From Mesocricetibacter intestinalis (GTDB lineage Bacteria > Pseudomonadota > Gammaproteobacteria > Enterobacterales > Pasteurellaceae), in assembly GCF_004363295.1 (NCBI RefSeq), contig NZ_SNYQ01000006.1, forward strand, positions 57,863 through 121,862: DNA of 64,000 nt. The letters are read 5' to 3'. A program made the translations under genes and the position numbers. Of the stretch, positions 40,206-48,978 are shown one piece after another. Every line of letters begins with the position of its first letter. Position 1 is the stretch's first letter. A model generated the notes under the pieces. The model was not told where the DNA came from. It made no database searches and was given only the letters and a program-made list of their open reading frames with translations.

Positions 40206-40945
40206 GATTTTTTATCCTTGTTGATAAACATTAATTCGAATAAGCGATACAGTGCGATTAAATCCATACGGGCAATAGGTTTAAAGGGCAACAACAGATA
40301 ATATACGCAACGATAACGGCGCAGCAAATCAAGCATTTTCCCCCAGAGTTCCGGCGGACAAAAACTCCGATAACTCTCTATCGCACCTAATACCTGCGCA
40401 TCGGATAAATGCTTGGAGCGACATAGGCTATGTAAATATACCAAACCGTCGCGAATTTTCTGCCATTCCATATTCTCTCGGCGGGAATGACATTCGAAAT
40501 CCATAAAACTGACCTTCCCCTTATGCCAGGCAATATCTCTGAGCGCCGGGCGCCCGTGGATAAATCCCCGTTCATGTAAGCTATTCAGTGCTGCGGCACT
40601 ATCGGCCAGAATCTCAGCTTTACATTGCTCGGACAGGCTTTTATCTTCAATCCATGAATTCAGCGTTCTGCCCACATCTTTTACTACAAAAAAATCCTTA
40701 CCGAATAAAACCAACTCCGGTACCGCTGCACCTTGTTCGTTCAAGCGGCGCAAAATCGCCGTTTCCTCAGCGAAATGCTGTTGCGGATGCGCTTTTAGGA
40801 TACGCCAGATCCCCTTAAGCTTCTCCGGCTGCTTCAGCCAATACTTTTGCCCTTCATATTCGAAAGGCATTATGCGTTTTCCTTTATTTTCAAGCAGCAG
40901 ACGCGCCACATGGCCTGAAAATGAATTTTGAGTTGTAGATAACAT
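40202..40945 (-). CDS. Kinase-like protein (BUD32/LPS-kinase-type fold)
   Basis: 247 residues from the first ATG. An ATG at 40870 (222 residues, MPFEYEGQKY) has a better ribosome site (AAGGA) and may be the real start, since the first ATG overlaps a TATAAT-like -10. Kinase elements: Lys38 in YWLKQPE, Glu60/61, catalytic loop HGRPALRDIAW (H130-D137) and MDFE (149-151) in place of DFG. The usual HxD Asp is Arg132. Substrate unknown; LPS-core or small-molecule phosphorylation is possible. Coupled to a 40-residue lipoprotein. Confidence 0.7.
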   Translation of the reverse strand: MLSTTQNSFSGHVARLLLENKGKRIMPFEYEGQKYWLKQPEKLKGIWRILKAHPQQHFAEETAILRRLNEQGAAVPELVLFGKDFFVVKDVGRTLNSWIEDKSLSEQCKAEILADSAAALNSLHERGFIHGRPALRDIAWHKGKVSFMDFECHSRRENMEWQKIRDGLVYLHSLCRSKHLSDAQVLGAIESYRSFCPPELWGKMLDLLRRYRCVYYLLLPFKPIARMDLIALYRLFELMFINKDKKS

Positions 40946-41159
40946 TATAAAATTGAAATAGTAAAAATAACGCTTTTTTAATTTTGCGACGGCGTGCTAT
41001 ATTTTCGGTCAAACCTCGCATTAACCGAAGTTCCGGCTGCGCGGAATCGTCCGTCAAAAATAGCCCTGCCGAAATCTTTTCCGGTACTCCCCTATTCATT
41101 GACGAATAAGTCCCACAACCGGAGCAAGAAAGTAACCGATTATGGAGTAAATCCTCAGA

Positions 41160-41723
41160 ATGTACAATAAATTACGCTTCTTTTTTATCGCAATGGCCGC
41201 TTTTTTACCCGCTTTGGCTGCGGCCAATATGTTTTCGGTTTCGGAACAGGAAATTAACGCCTATCTGAGTAAGAAAGTGGAAATCAATGATAAATTCGGC
41301 TTGCCGGGCTTATTCGGGGTAGACTACAGCTTACGCGATCTTTCCGTACAAATCGGACGCAAAGACAATAAACGCGTGGAATTAAGCGGCGTCCTCAGCG
41401 GTTTATTCAGCCTGCCGCAAAAGGAGCAGTTCGCCGGACAACTAAATCTAACCATAGATACCATTCCCTACTATGATCCGGAACAGGGGGCTGTTTATCT
41501 GAAGGATATCCGGATTTTACAATGGTCCGGCTCGCCACAAAAATATATGAATCAACTGCAAACGGTAATGCCTTTTCTGAGTAAAAGCGTAGCGGCATTA
41601 ATGGAGCATATTCCCATTTACAAACTGGACGAAAGCAAGGCGAGAGATGTATTGATTAAGAAATTCGCCAAAGGTATCCGGGTGGAAGAAGGGGCTTTGG
41701 CATTAGATGCCGGCGTGCTTTAG
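41160..41723 (+). CDS. DUF1439 family exported protein
   Basis: 187 residues with a signal peptide (MYNKLRFFFIAMAAFLPALAA) and no lipobox Cys, unlike the related E. coli lipoprotein YceB. The body (NMFSVSEQEINAYLSKKV, LSGLFSLPQKEQFAGQLNLTID, VYLKDIRI) fits the DUF1439 lipid-binding-like beta fold. Likely periplasmic; function unknown. Divergent from the kinase-like gene, with its own terminator. Confidence 0.78.
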   Translation: MYNKLRFFFIAMAAFLPALAAANMFSVSEQEINAYLSKKVEINDKFGLPGLFGVDYSLRDLSVQIGRKDNKRVELSGVLSGLFSLPQKEQFAGQLNLTIDTIPYYDPEQGAVYLKDIRILQWSGSPQKYMNQLQTVMPFLSKSVAALMEHIPIYKLDESKARDVLIKKFAKGIRVEEGALALDAGVL

Positions 41724-41742
41724 CCTTGGAGGAGCTTTATTC

Positions 41743-41785
41743 GTGCGGCGAACCGAAAAGCGCCGCACTGATTTTAAGTTTTTTT
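41743..41785 (+). terminator. Terminator of the DUF1439 gene
   Basis: GTGCGGCG/CGCCGCAC 8-bp stem with a 10-nt loop, followed by a T-rich tail ending in T7 (41779-41785). Confidence 0.7.
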
Positions 41786-41867
41786 GTTTGACTTTTGTTT
41801 TTCGCCAGTTCTAGGTTCAGAATATCATGCTTTCCTCGGTTTTCTCCTTGCTCGGCTAATCTCTGAA

Positions 41868-42782
41868 TCAGCGCGATAAAAACAATGCGGCGGCACCGCG
41901 TACGCCGCCGGAATCGCCGTATTTAGCTTTTTTAATCGGCGGCACCAGCGCGCTGCGCATTAAATGCGAGGGCAGAGCCTGCGGTAAGGCCTGATACAAA
42001 TAATCAAAGTTGGACAGTCCACCGCCCAGAATGATTACATGAGGATCCAGCGCAGTAATAATATTACCGATGGAAATGGCGCATAGTTCGGTAAAAATTC
42101 GCACAAAATCCACCGCACTTTCATCGCCGAGATAAAAACGACGAATAATTTCCTGTGCGCTAAGCCCTTCCCCTTTCAGATCTCGATACAGCATTTCAAA
42201 GCCGCGACCGGACAAATAGGTATCCAAACAGGCATGATTACCGCAGCCGCAGGAATAAATCGGCGCCTTATCCCAGCCGAGTAACTTTAATGCGTGATAG
42301 TTGAGCTGTAGATGTCCCAGTTCGCCCGCCATACCGATCTGCCCGGAATGAATTTTACCGTTAAAGACCAATCCGCCGCCGAATCCGGTTCCCAGAATCA
42401 ATCCTAAAACAAAGGGGTATTGCTGATTTTCGTCAGCCCAAGCTTCCGACAGCGCAAAACAGTTGGCATCATTTTCAGCCCGCACTTCACGGCCTAAACG
42501 TTCGGATAAATCTTTCAGAATAGGTTTATTATCCGCTACCCGAATATTAGTAATTTCCGCCAATCCGTTTTCTTGATTCACGAATCCCGGAATACCCAAC
42601 CCCACCGATCCTTGACAGGCAAAGCGCTTATCCGCCTTTTCCACCAGAGTGCTGATGCAGTCCAACCAATCCTTATAACTGCTTTTCGGCGTATCCACAC
42701 GCTCGCTGTACTGTTGCTCCAATTTGTGGTTGAAAACCGCCAATTCGATTTTCGTTCCGCCGATATCAAAACCGTACAACAT
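41868..42782 (-). CDS. nagK: N-acetyl-D-glucosamine kinase (ROK family)
   Basis: 304 residues from [21 protein letters not shown] ribosome site 7 nt upstream supports this start; a longer frame to 42872 would run into pgpB. ATP motif DIGGTK, sugar motif [10 protein letters not shown] and the ROK zinc site [17 protein letters not shown] are present. Phosphorylates GlcNAc from cell-wall recycling or host glycans. ROK members can be gluco- or mannokinases, but length and the zinc loop favour NagK. Lies 22 bp after pgpB. Confidence 0.9.
   Translation of the reverse strand: MLYGFDIGGTKIELAVFNHKLEQQYSERVDTPKSSYKDWLDCISTLVEKADKRFACQGSVGLGIPGFVNQENGLAEITNIRVADNKPILKDLSERLGREVRAENDANCFALSEAWADENQQYPFVLGLILGTGFGGGLVFNGKIHSGQIGMAGELGHLQLNYHALKLLGWDKAPIYSCGCGNHACLDTYLSGRGFEMLYRDLKGEGLSAQEIIRRFYLGDESAVDFVRIFTELCAISIGNIITALDPHVIILGGGLSNFDYLYQALPQALPSHLMRSALVPPIKKAKYGDSGGVRGAAALFLSR
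42112..42120 (-). repeat. DNA uptake signal inside nagK
   Basis: A perfect AAGTGCGGT on the minus strand within the coding sequence. Confidence 0.85.
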
Positions 42783-42804
42783 ATATTTTCTCCGAATGTA
42801 AATA

Positions 42805-43554
42805 TTATTTCCCGCGGCGGGAATAAGCTGAAAGCTTGCCGCCAAAGGCAGATTTGCGCTGTAAATAAACAAAAAGCGGGCAATAAATCAGCCAGGCCAA
42901 CAAACTGCCCGCCAATAAATCAATGGGATGATGCATACCCAAACGTACACGACTGAGTTGCACCAGTACCGCCCAGAGGGCAACGGCACCGATTAGCAAT
43001 TTGGTTTTGTAATCCCGTCGGTTAAACAAGCGGCTAACGCCCACTGTCAACATCAGCCAGCCGGCGGCAAAAACACTATGTCCGGAAGGAAAAGAATAAC
43101 CGGTTTCACTACGACGATGCTTAACCAGCCAGTGCGGTGTCTGCTGCCGGGCATAATAAGCGGATACTATTTCTTTGCGGCGGCTGCGTTTTTCCGCATA
43201 AAAATCTTTTGCTGACAGCGTCCCCGTTTGGGTCAGTTCCAGTACATAGGGTCGAGATTCGGCAAAGCATAATTTCAACCCGCTTTTCAGCCCCTGAGTC
43301 AGCGCCACGGAAGCCGAAATCAGAATAAACAAATGCAGACGCGACTTTCCCTTCGGCGCCAGAAAAACCAATATCAGGCTAAAAACAATGTATGTAATAA
43401 CCGCATAAGGCATACCGCCGCTTTCTGTCAGCAGATAAAGCAGATAATCGAAGTCCGTCAGTGAAGCGTCGTTTTGCCACGCCCAGCCGCCGTACCAAAT
43501 AAAAAATGGTACACAACAAAGCAACAAAGTATATAATGACAGGCGTTTTAGCAT
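42805..43554 (-). CDS. pgpB: PAP2-family phosphatase (PgpB-like)
   Basis: 249 residues from [10 protein letters not shown], preceded by AAAGG; a longer frame exists to 43605. About six membrane helices with the three PAP2 motifs: [15 protein letters not shown] and [13 protein letters not shown]. coli PgpB removes phosphate from phosphatidylglycerophosphate and undecaprenyl diphosphate. Divergent from ribA, its usual neighbour in E. coli. First gene of a pgpB-nagK unit. Confidence 0.92.
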   Translation of the reverse strand: MLKRLSLYTLLLCCVPFFIWYGGWAWQNDASLTDFDYLLYLLTESGGMPYAVITYIVFSLILVFLAPKGKSRLHLFILISASVALTQGLKSGLKLCFAESRPYVLELTQTGTLSAKDFYAEKRSRRKEIVSAYYARQQTPHWLVKHRRSETGYSFPSGHSVFAAGWLMLTVGVSRLFNRRDYKTKLLIGAVALWAVLVQLSRVRLGMHHPIDLLAGSLLAWLIYCPLFVYLQRKSAFGGKLSAYSRRGK

Positions 43555-43624
43555 AGCGACCTTTAATTTAGCCGGAGGCCTGCATTCTAGCATTAATAGT
43601 CGCAAAGGAATAAGGATTTATTTT

Positions 43625-44287
43625 ATGAGTAAAATTCAGCTTGTAGCTGAAGCGAATTTACCGACGGAATTCGGTTTATTCCGTATTGTCGGATTTGAAT
43701 TTCCGCAAAGTAAGAAAGAACATATAGCGCTCGTAATGGGAGATATTTCCGACGCCGATACGCCGGTACTGGCCAGAATTCATTCGGAATGCCTAACCGG
43801 TGATGCACTGCACAGCTTAAAATGCGATTGCGGGTTTCAGCTTAGTACTGCGCTGCGCCAAATCAGTGAAGAAGGTCGCGGCGTGCTGATTTATCATCGG
43901 GAGGAAGGTCGCGGTATCGGGCTTATCAATAAAATCCGCGCTTATGCCCTGCAAGATCAGGGAATGGATACGATTGAAGCCAATCTCGCCCTCGGTTTTG
44001 CGGCGGACGAACGCAATTTTGCCGTCTGCGCCGATATTTTTGAGTTATTGGGGGTTAAGCAGGTACGTCTGCTTACCAATAATCCGGAAAAAATAGAAAC
44101 CATGCGTCAGGCGGGAATCAATGTTACCGAGCGCGTACCGCTGAATGTGGGAGAAAACCGTTACAATACCGGTTATCTGGATACAAAGGCGAAAAAAATG
44201 GGGCATTACATTATTCATAACAATGAAAAGCACTTTTTAGACTGTCCGCACTGTCAGGCGGAAATTCCGCATACCCCGCATAAATAA
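43625..44287 (+). CDS. ribA: GTP cyclohydrolase II
   Basis: Opens GTP to start riboflavin synthesis. 220 residues. Zinc ligands in [20 protein letters not shown], catalytic [16 protein letters not shown] and [12 protein letters not shown] are present. Monofunctional: no RibB domain is fused. Short leader with AAGGA. Strong terminator at 44297. Confidence 0.97.
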   Translation: MSKIQLVAEANLPTEFGLFRIVGFEFPQSKKEHIALVMGDISDADTPVLARIHSECLTGDALHSLKCDCGFQLSTALRQISEEGRGVLIYHREEGRGIGLINKIRAYALQDQGMDTIEANLALGFAADERNFAVCADIFELLGVKQVRLLTNNPEKIETMRQAGINVTERVPLNVGENRYNTGYLDTKAKKMGHYIIHNNEKHFLDCPHCQAEIPHTPHK

Positions 44288-44296
44288 TCTTTTGCC

Positions 44297-44325
44297 GGAG
44301 CATGGAAAAATCCATGCTCCTTTTT
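44297..44325 (+). terminator. Terminator of ribA
   Basis: GGAGCATGGA/TCCATGCTCC, a perfect 10-bp stem with an A4 loop and T5 tail, 10 bp beyond the ribA stop. It abuts the uvrB stop on the opposite strand and may also block converging transcription. Confidence 0.92.
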
Positions 44326-44329
44326 CCTT

Positions 44330-46378
44330 TTATGCTTTGTCTTCCCTTTGGGTAAGAAAGCGTTCGCGCAATTGATGCAGCTGATCGCGTAAGGCCGCCG
44401 CTTTTTCAAACTCCAGATCCTGCGCAAACTTGTACATCTGTTGTTCCAGTTTCTTAATCTGCTGCTGATATTCTTTCGGATTACGCGGCGTATCGTAAAG
44501 TGCGGTAGGTTCCGCCACTTTTTTCGTCCGCATTTTATCCTTGCCTTTATAATTCGCGCCCTGCCCGATATCCAGCAATTCGCCGACTTTCTTATTCAGT
44601 GCCTGCGGAACTATGCCGTGCCGTTCATTATATTTCATCTGTTTTTCACGCCGGCGGTTGGTTTCCGTAATAGCCTTTTGCATGGATTTCGTTATTGCAT
44701 CCGCATACAAAATGGCCTTGCCCTTGAGGTTACGGGCGGCACGCCCTATGGTTTGGATCAAAGAACGCTCGGAACGTAAAAAACCTTCTTTATCCGCATC
44801 TAAAATCGCCACCAAAGAAACTTCCGGAATATCCAACCCTTCGCGCAGCAGGTTAATACCGACTAAAACATCGAATTCTCCCAAACGTAAATCGCGGATA
44901 ATTTCCACCCGTTCCACCGTATCAATATCGGAATGTAAATAACGAACTCGGATTCCGTGCTCATCTAAATAATCAGTTAAGTCTTCCGCCATACGCTTGG
45001 TCAGAGTGGTTACCAATACCCGTTCATTATTCGCCGCACGCTGACGCGCTTCCGATAATAAATCGTCCACTTGGATCGCAACCGGTCGGATTTCGATTTC
45101 AGGATCCAGCAGCCCGGTAGGCCGAACCACCTGATCGATAATTTCATCGCCGGATTTTTCCAATTCATAAGGACCCGGTGTTGCCGATACATAAATGGTC
45201 TGCGGCGCCAGACGTTCAAATTCTTCAAAACGCAGCGGGCGGTTATCCAATGCGGAAGGTAAGCGAAAGCCGTATTCCACCAAGGTTTCCTTACGCGAGC
45301 GATCGCCGCGGTACATTCCGCCGATCTGAGGTACGGTTACATGAGATTCATCGATAATCAGCAAACCGTCGGAGGGGATATAATCGAATAATGTCGGCGG
45401 CGGTTCGCCTTCATTACGTCCGGATAAATAGCGCGAATAGTTTTCTATCCCCGAGCAGTAGCCCAGTTCGTTCATCATTTCGATATCAAACTGAGTGCGC
45501 TGGGTTAAGCGCTGCTCTTCCAGTAATTTATTGTTGTCCAACAGCTGCTGACGGCGCTGCGCCAGTTCCGCCTTAATTTTTTCAATCGCATCCAGAATAC
45601 GTTCGCGCGGCGTAACATAATGGGTTTTCGGATAAACGGTAAAACGAGGAACCGTACCGAAACTGGCTCCGGTTAGCGGGTCAAACAAACTTAAACGTTC
45701 AATTTCATCATCAAACAGCTCGACTCTCAGCGCCTGATCATCGGATTCCGCCGGGAAAATATCAATTATTTCGCCGCGTACTCGAAAGGTACCGCGCTGA
45801 AAAGCCTGATCATTGCGGGTATATTGTAATTCCGCCAGCTGCGCCAAGATCTGACGTTGGTTGATAATCGCCCCACTTTGCAAATGCAACATCATTTTCA
45901 AATAAGAATCGGGATCGCCCAAACCGTAAATGGCCGAAACCGAAGCCACTACAATGGTATCCCGCCGTTCCAGAAAGGATTTGGTCGCCGATAAGCGCAT
46001 TTGTTCGATTTGATCATTAATGGATGCGTCCTTTTCAATAAAGGTATCGCTACTTGGAACATAAGCTTCCGGCTGATAATAATCATAGTAGGAAACAAAA
46101 TACTCCACCGCATTTTCCGGAAAAAAGGCCTTCATTTCCGCATACAGCTGAGCCGCCAGGGTCTTATTCGGCGCCAGCAGCATCGCGGGACGATTCAGTT
46201 GCGCAATAACATTGGCGATGGTGAAGGTTTTACCGGACCCTGTTACTCCCAACAAGGTCTGATGCGCCAGCCCGTCATTCAGATTTTCCACCAGTTTCTC
46301 GATAGCCTGCGGCTGATCACCCGAGGGTTGGAATTCAGAATGTAAAATAAAGGGCTTGGTATTAATTTTCTGAGTCAT
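44330..46378 (-). CDS. uvrB: Excinuclease ABC subunit B
   Basis: Damage-verification helicase-like subunit of nucleotide excision repair. About 682 residues from [10 protein letters not shown]; an ATG 9 codons upstream (46405) is also in frame, and neither has a clear ribosome site. Walker [11 protein letters not shown], damage-probing beta-hairpin [24 protein letters not shown], helicase motif QTIGRAARN and the C-terminal UVR domain are present. No SOS box is seen upstream. A DnaA-box cluster lies 90-300 bp upstream. Confidence 0.97.
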   Translation of the reverse strand: MTQKINTKPFILHSEFQPSGDQPQAIEKLVENLNDGLAHQTLLGVTGSGKTFTIANVIAQLNRPAMLLAPNKTLAAQLYAEMKAFFPENAVEYFVSYYDYYQPEAYVPSSDTFIEKDASINDQIEQMRLSATKSFLERRDTIVVASVSAIYGLGDPDSYLKMMLHLQSGAIINQRQILAQLAELQYTRNDQAFQRGTFRVRGEIIDIFPAESDDQALRVELFDDEIERLSLFDPLTGASFGTVPRFTVYPKTHYVTPRERILDAIEKIKAELAQRRQQLLDNNKLLEEQRLTQRTQFDIEMMNELGYCSGIENYSRYLSGRNEGEPPPTLFDYIPSDGLLIIDESHVTVPQIGGMYRGDRSRKETLVEYGFRLPSALDNRPLRFEEFERLAPQTIYVSATPGPYELEKSGDEIIDQVVRPTGLLDPEIEIRPVAIQVDDLLSEARQRAANNERVLVTTLTKRMAEDLTDYLDEHGIRVRYLHSDIDTVERVEIIRDLRLGEFDVLVGINLLREGLDIPEVSLVAILDADKEGFLRSERSLIQTIGRAARNLKGKAILYADAITKSMQKAITETNRRREKQMKYNERHGIVPQALNKKVGELLDIGQGANYKGKDKMRTKKVAEPTALYDTPRNPKEYQQQIKKLEQQMYKFAQDLEFEKAAALRDQLHQLRERFLTQREDKA
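44498..44506 (+). repeat. DNA uptake signal inside uvrB
   Basis: A perfect AAGTGCGGT on the plus strand, antisense to the uvrB 3' region. Confidence 0.85.
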
Positions 46379-46410
46379 GGAATTCGCTTGCTTTCTACTG
46401 ATCATATTTC

Positions 46411-46419
46411 AAGTGCGGT
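46411..46419 (+). repeat. DNA uptake signal upstream of uvrB
   Basis: A perfect AAGTGCGGT followed by TATTTTA and AATTTTTTT, the best match in the window to the extended H. influenzae consensus. Confidence 0.92.
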
Positions 46420-46466
46420 GTATTTTATCACAATTTTTTTACAATATCAGAAGGTAAAACACTAGG

Positions 46467-46475
46467 TTTTACACA
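46467..46475 (+). promoter_or_regulatory. DnaA-box-like 9-mer
   Basis: TTTTACACA fits the relaxed consensus TTWTNCACA. Confidence 0.45.
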
Positions 46476-46658
46476 GAGTTATATTTGTCAAGACAGCTAT
46501 CTCGCAAAAATGGAAAAAAATTTATAAAATTTTTCTGGAAATTTAATAACTCATTGATAAATAAGAAAATGACATTTTGCAATCAATTAAAAACAAAAGC
46601 GGGATAAAGCCAGAACCCATCAGGCGTAGGCGGTTTTTCCGCAACATAATTCACAGAG

Positions 46659-46667
46659 TTATCCACA
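46659..46667 (+). promoter_or_regulatory. Consensus DnaA box
   Basis: TTATCCACA, the strongest DnaA-binding 9-mer. Confidence 0.7.
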
Positions 46668-46672
46668 GCCTT

Positions 46673-46681
46673 TGTGGATAG
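46673..46681 (-). promoter_or_regulatory. Inverted DnaA-box-like 9-mer
   Basis: CTATCCACA on the minus strand (one mismatch). With the preceding box it forms an 8-bp inverted repeat with a 5-nt spacer, a geometry used for paired DnaA binding. Confidence 0.55.
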
Positions 46682-46754
46682 AAATTTTCTGATTGTTTTT
46701 TATTCCGGATTAAGATAATTTTTCTTCCGGTGGGAAGATTTTTGCTTTTCAGGC

Positions 46755-46783
46755 TTGACAACGGCAATAAGGATCTTTATCAT
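46755..46783 (+). promoter_or_regulatory. Promoter of tRNA-Asn
   Basis: TTGACA, 17-bp spacer, TATCAT, 50 bp ahead of the tRNA. Confidence 0.75.
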
Positions 46784-46833
46784 TCGCCACCTGTCGTCGC
46801 ATCTTATCTGAATAATGCCGCGACAACCTTTAT

Positions 46834-46909
46834 TCCTCCTTAGTTCAGTCGGTAGAACGGCGGACTGTTAATCCGTATGTCGCTGGTTCAAGTCCAGCAG
46901 GAGGAGCCA
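46834..46909 (+). tRNA. tRNA-Asn (GUU)
   Basis: 76 nt with CCA. Acceptor TCCTCCT/AGGAGGA, anticodon GTT in CTGTTAAT, T loop GGTTCAAGTCC. Confidence 0.97.
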
Positions 46910-46980
46910 AATTTTTTCTTTTGACCGCTTTTTATTTGTCTCCTTTTATAAAAGTATTGGTTAGGTCGAAGGAATTTTTG

Positions 46981-47011
46981 AGCCCGAGAAAATTCGGGCT
47001 TTTATTTTTTT
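46981..47011 (+). terminator. Terminator of tRNA-Asn
   Basis: AGCCCGA/TCGGGCT 7-bp stem with a 6-nt loop and a long T-run interrupted once (47001-47011). It also faces the 3' end of zevB. Confidence 0.85.
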
Positions 47012-47031
47012 CTTCTGATACCTACAGGCCC

Positions 47032-48057
47032 TTAGCCACCGAATAAAATTCTCCCCCCCGTTGTCTGTAGCGTCGTCGTATAAAGCAATCCCAGCGCGAT
47101 TACCATCAATGATATTCCCAGTACAAATCTGATTATGCCGCCCGTCTGTGTTGCAATAGCGGGAGAAAAATACCATCTACTGACACGCAGAGCGCTGTTA
47201 CGCGCAAAGCGGACAAGCAGTGCGAACAGGGACAAGGTAATCCCGGTTCCTAGCGCCATACAGAGTGCGGCGGCAATTCCCCAACCATACAAACCGAGCA
47301 TATAAGAAAAAAACAACACGAAAACAGCGCCGCTACAAGGCCGCATTGCAATGGTTAATATCGTCAGCCATTGTGAGCGGCGATCTTGACGGGCGCGCTG
47401 CATATGCTGATAAATATGCTCCCCTCCGCAGCTGCATGAAGCCCCCTGAGAAACAGTCGAAATTTTAACCGCACTTTGCCTAGGAAGCGGCACAAACTTT
47501 GCGCTATCCGCTTTTCTGATGGAACGGATATTCATGGCGACAATAGGCTTCCGCCATAATGAATTTATACTCTGTCGGCACCAATACCAGCCAAGCCACA
47601 GCAGAAATAAAAAGGCGATGCGTTCCAACCAGAGCTGAGTCCCATGAAAATAGGCCGAAGATAAATTCAGTGCGACAACAATAACCGAAGTCAGCAGAAC
47701 AGCCGTTACGCCCTGCAACAAGGCGGATAGGAAGCTTAACCCTACCCCCGACTTCAATTGCGACGGCTGAGCGGTAAGATAAGCGGCTATTACAAATTTT
47801 CCATGCCCGGGGCCAAGGGCATGGAGCAGGCCGTATAGAAAACTGATCAGCATGAGCGTTCCGCCCGCATACAGAGAATTTTGCCGAATCTGGGGTAATG
47901 CGGCGGCAATACTCTGATTGAACTCTCGCTGCCAGAGCAAAATATTTTGGATCAGCCAAGGAGAAAAATAAAATAGCAGAACCGATACCGCTAATAATAA
48001 AATCAGCAACCCGCAAAATGTTACAATGCTTTTCCGTTCCCTTCCCTTTAGTCGCAT
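47032..48057 (-). CDS. zevB: Zinc uptake membrane protein ZevB (NicO family)
   Basis: 341 residues, six membrane helices. NicO/RcnA metal motifs are YGLLHALGPGHGKFVIAAYL and MRPCSGAVFVLFFSYMLG. The central hydrophilic loop has a possible metal-capture patch CSCGGEHIYQHMQ. In H. influenzae the NicO-type protein (HI1248) works with a DUF1007 protein as the zinc system ZevAB. The same pair here overlaps by 10 bp. Specificity for Zn rather than Ni/Co is inferred from that homology. Confidence 0.88.
   Translation of the reverse strand: MRLKGRERKSIVTFCGLLILLLAVSVLLFYFSPWLIQNILLWQREFNQSIAAALPQIRQNSLYAGGTLMLISFLYGLLHALGPGHGKFVIAAYLTAQPSQLKSGVGLSFLSALLQGVTAVLLTSVIVVALNLSSAYFHGTQLWLERIAFLFLLWLGWYWCRQSINSLWRKPIVAMNIRSIRKADSAKFVPLPRQSAVKISTVSQGASCSCGGEHIYQHMQRARQDRRSQWLTILTIAMRPCSGAVFVLFFSYMLGLYGWGIAAALCMALGTGITLSLFALLVRFARNSALRVSRWYFSPAIATQTGGIIRFVLGISLMVIALGLLYTTTLQTTGGRILFGG
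47468..47476 (-). repeat. DNA uptake signal inside zevB
   Basis: A perfect AAGTGCGGT on the minus strand within the loop-coding part of zevB. Confidence 0.85.
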
Positions 48058-48683
48058 AGAATAACCACCTGCTGTGCAAATTGTTTCCCTAGGGTATCGT
48101 CCTCATCTTTCTGGCTTTTATCCAAGGACAGAGCATATGCCTTTAATTCGCTGCTTACGATCGGTTGCTGCAGCTCACCACGACAGTTTTGCGGCAAGGC
48201 GGAAAAATCCGCACTTTTTTCGCCCTTATCATAGAGCATAGCTACGTAATAGGTGGGATCATAGGTAGAAAGGATAAAACTATTACTTTTCAGCGCCACG
48301 GGTTCCGACAACATAAAATCAAAATAATACAACACCTGCGTACCCTCCGCCCGCATTCCGTAATGAAGCGGTTTGGCACTGTATTTAATTTTTTCTCCGC
48401 GACGGTTAAACAAATAACTGAAATAATGCTCGGCAATAATATTTTGCATGATTTCATCGCTCAGCTTTTGTTTCGCCTTCTCATCCGATGCGAGCATTAA
48501 ATCATACAGAACTTGAGATGAGCTGGGTTCGTCCAACAACCATTGCATGGAAAAACCGGTGAGATGGTTATTTTCAACCAATACCCGGCTTTTCATATCA
48601 ATAAAAGCATGAGGATGGGCCGCTACCGATTCGGCAAAAATAAAGCAGATCGAAAAAATAATCACAAACAGCGATTTCCGCAC
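48048..48683 (-). CDS. zevA: Periplasmic zinc protein ZevA (DUF1007)
   Basis: 211 residues with a signal peptide ending SVAA before HPHAFIDM. That N-terminal His-Pro-His of the mature protein is the family hallmark and a likely metal ligand. DUF1007 fold segments include FSMQWLLDEPSSSQVLYDLM and LYYFDFMLSEPVAL. Probably delivers Zn2+ to ZevB. An extended -10 (TGA-TAAGAT, 48719-48727 minus strand) and an FNR-like box lie upstream. The zevB start is inside its last codons. Confidence 0.88.
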   Translation of the reverse strand: MRKSLFVIIFSICFIFAESVAAHPHAFIDMKSRVLVENNHLTGFSMQWLLDEPSSSQVLYDLMLASDEKAKQKLSDEIMQNIIAEHYFSYLFNRRGEKIKYSAKPLHYGMRAEGTQVLYYFDFMLSEPVALKSNSFILSTYDPTYYVAMLYDKGEKSADFSALPQNCRGELQQPIVSSELKAYALSLDKSQKDEDDTLGKQFAQQVVILCD

Positions 48684-48752
48684 AGTAACCTCCTGTTAAA
48701 CCGACGAATAACCGCGCCATCTTATCACAAAGGGAAAAATCAAAGAATAACC

Positions 48753-48766
48753 TTGACCTATATCAA
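48753..48766. promoter_or_regulatory. FNR-like box between zevA and ettA
   Basis: TTGAC-CTAT-ATCAA: 9 of 10 bases of TTGAT-N4-ATCAA, extended to an 18-bp CCTTGA-N6-TCAAGG palindrome. It lies about -62 from the candidate small-RNA start on the plus strand and about -47 from the putative zevA start on the minus strand. Confidence 0.68.
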
Positions 48767-48820
48767 GGAAAATCCATATCTCGGTTTCCTTTATCCGTCT
48801 TTTCCGCTAGGATAATCCCC

Positions 48821-48920
48821 ATCAAGTGATAGCTTGATATTCATAAAGTTCCTAAATAAAATAATCATAAAATAAATAGCTAAACTACTTTCCTACCACC
48901 CGCTTCGGGTGGTTTTTTTT
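48821..48920 (+). ncRNA. Candidate FNR-dependent small RNA
   Basis: About 100 nt. A likely -10 GATAAT (48811-48816) is followed by a 5' hairpin ATCAAG-TGATAG-CTTGAT (48821-48838). An A/U-rich unpaired middle comes next, then ACUUUCCU and the terminator CCACCCG/CGGGTGG with a U8 tail. This is the architecture of Hfq-binding sRNAs. No plus-strand gene lies upstream of the terminator, and ettA has its own promoter downstream of it. A second short hairpin AGGGGC-AAGC-GCCCCT follows at 48921-48936. E. coli FnrS is a functional analogue, but homology is not evident. Ends are estimates. Confidence 0.5.
48895..48920 (+). terminator. Orphan plus-strand terminator
   Basis: ACCACCCG/CGGGTGGT with a 3-nt loop and T8: a strong intrinsic terminator with no annotated plus-strand gene behind it (the nearest, tRNA-Asn, ends at 46909 with its own terminator). 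Confidence 0.88.
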
Positions 48921-48949
48921 AGGGGCAAGCGCCCCTGCCGTACCCGCCC

Positions 48950-48978
48950 TTACATATCAAAGAGATTTCAAGTAAAAT
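48950..48978 (+). promoter_or_regulatory. Promoter of ettA
   Basis: TTACAT, 17-bp spacer, TAAAAT; about 35 bp before the ettA ATG. Confidence 0.6.

Larger units (their letters stand above)
46379..46754. other. A/T-rich gene-free region upstream of uvrB with DnaA boxes
   Basis: No credible gene. It contains one uptake signal, three DnaA-box-like 9-mers and two copies of CACAGAGTTAT (46472-46482, 46652-46662). Between them lies an A/T-rich core (46500-46600) with runs of A and T. Confidence 0.6.

Noticed and set aside
46406..46500. LexA box upstream of uvrB
   Set aside because: Searched for CTG-N10-CAG near the uvrB start; only a partial match (CTA...CAG) was found, so SOS control is not claimed.
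46379..46754. Chromosomal replication origin
   Set aside because: Only two good DnaA boxes, no array of GATC sites or 13-mers, and no mnmG, rsmG, mioC or dnaA neighbours.
48895..48936. Terminator plus second hairpin as an ettA leader attenuator
   Set aside because: A good promoter (48950-48978) lies downstream of both, so ettA need not read through them. Kept only as a fallback to the small-RNA reading.
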